Shown here piece after piece: positions 14,710-14,710 of a DNA stretch of 14,710 bases (its first letter is position 1; each line of letters starts with the position of its first letter). This DNA is from Fidelibacterota bacterium (GTDB taxonomy: Bacteria > Fidelibacterota > UBA2242). The position numbers and the translations under genes are program-made. Location of the stretch: the NCBI GenBank assembly GCA_003527965.1, contig DPVY01000143.1, positions 1-14,710 of the forward strand. Reading direction: 5' to 3'. The notes beneath the pieces were generated by a model that was not told the origin of the DNA, ran no database searches, and saw nothing but the letters and a program-made list of their open reading frames with translations.

Positions 14710-14710
14710 C

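Noticed and set aside
1..14710. Transposon or genomic island bounded by the 20-bp terminal inverted repeats.
   Set aside because: No transposase, and the content includes core genes (purL, uvrC, nagA); the repeats coincide with the window ends, which points to an assembly boundary.
1..14710. CRISPR array, tRNA or rRNA genes.
   Set aside because: No regularly spaced direct repeats, cloverleaf-type arms or rRNA-like conserved stretches were seen on either strand.

Overview
This looks like a chromosomal segment of a bacterium with moderately low GC, AT-rich in its intergenic regions. Gene starts are often preceded by purine-rich Shine-Dalgarno sequences. The short PurL (about 746 residues, the type that works with separate PurS and PurQ), a PBP4-type DacB with a lipoprotein-like leader, and a complete-looking HydF next to HydG suggest an anaerobic or facultative Gram-negative member of the FCB-like bacteria (Calditrichota, Bacteroidota or a related candidate phylum). 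That placement is inference from gene style, not a measured result.

Left edge (1-1374). A lone AT-rich gene on the minus strand encodes a PD-(D/E)XK protein resembling the PGN_0703 family of putative restriction endonucleases. Its stop codon abuts a 20-bp repeat that recurs inverted at the other end of the window, and its start lies beside a large imperfect palindrome (812-890). After this come about 480 bases without a protein gene. They contain a good promoter candidate (1026-1054), a long stem-loop (1107-1165), a second stem (1224-1294), and an intrinsic terminator (1353-1386) that competes with an anti-terminator helix, directly before the next gene.

Hydrogenase maturation block (1387-4890, plus strand). 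It holds a TM1266-type putative regulator, the radical SAM tyrosine lyase HydG, an unrecognised 112-residue protein, and the GTPase HydF. These assemble the H-cluster of [FeFe] hydrogenase. HydE and the hydrogenase itself are not in the window. HydG is unusual: the second cysteine of its C-terminal CX2CX22C cluster motif is a glycine, and an extra cysteine lies three residues further on.

Housekeeping block (5195-12975, minus strand). Five genes are transcribed in the order dacB, uvrC, purL, M20 amidohydrolase, glutamate-racemase-like gene. Gaps are 5-15 bases, except about 100 bases between uvrC and the real purL start, so this is probably one operon. It combines cell-wall peptide trimming, nucleotide excision repair, purine synthesis and a possible amino-acid deacylation/racemisation pair. 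A 299-base AT-rich spacer separates dacB from the divergent nagA (plus strand, TTG start, strong Shine-Dalgarno), which deacetylates GlcNAc-6-phosphate.

Right edge (14448-14710). This stretch has no gene and is dense in palindromes: a 15-base palindrome, a terminator-like hairpin, a perfect 11-bp hairpin, a second hairpin sharing the loop word CGCTCCC, and then the inverted copy of the left-edge repeat. The ends therefore look like a break in repetitive DNA, not the ends of a mobile element, because everything between them is ordinary chromosome.
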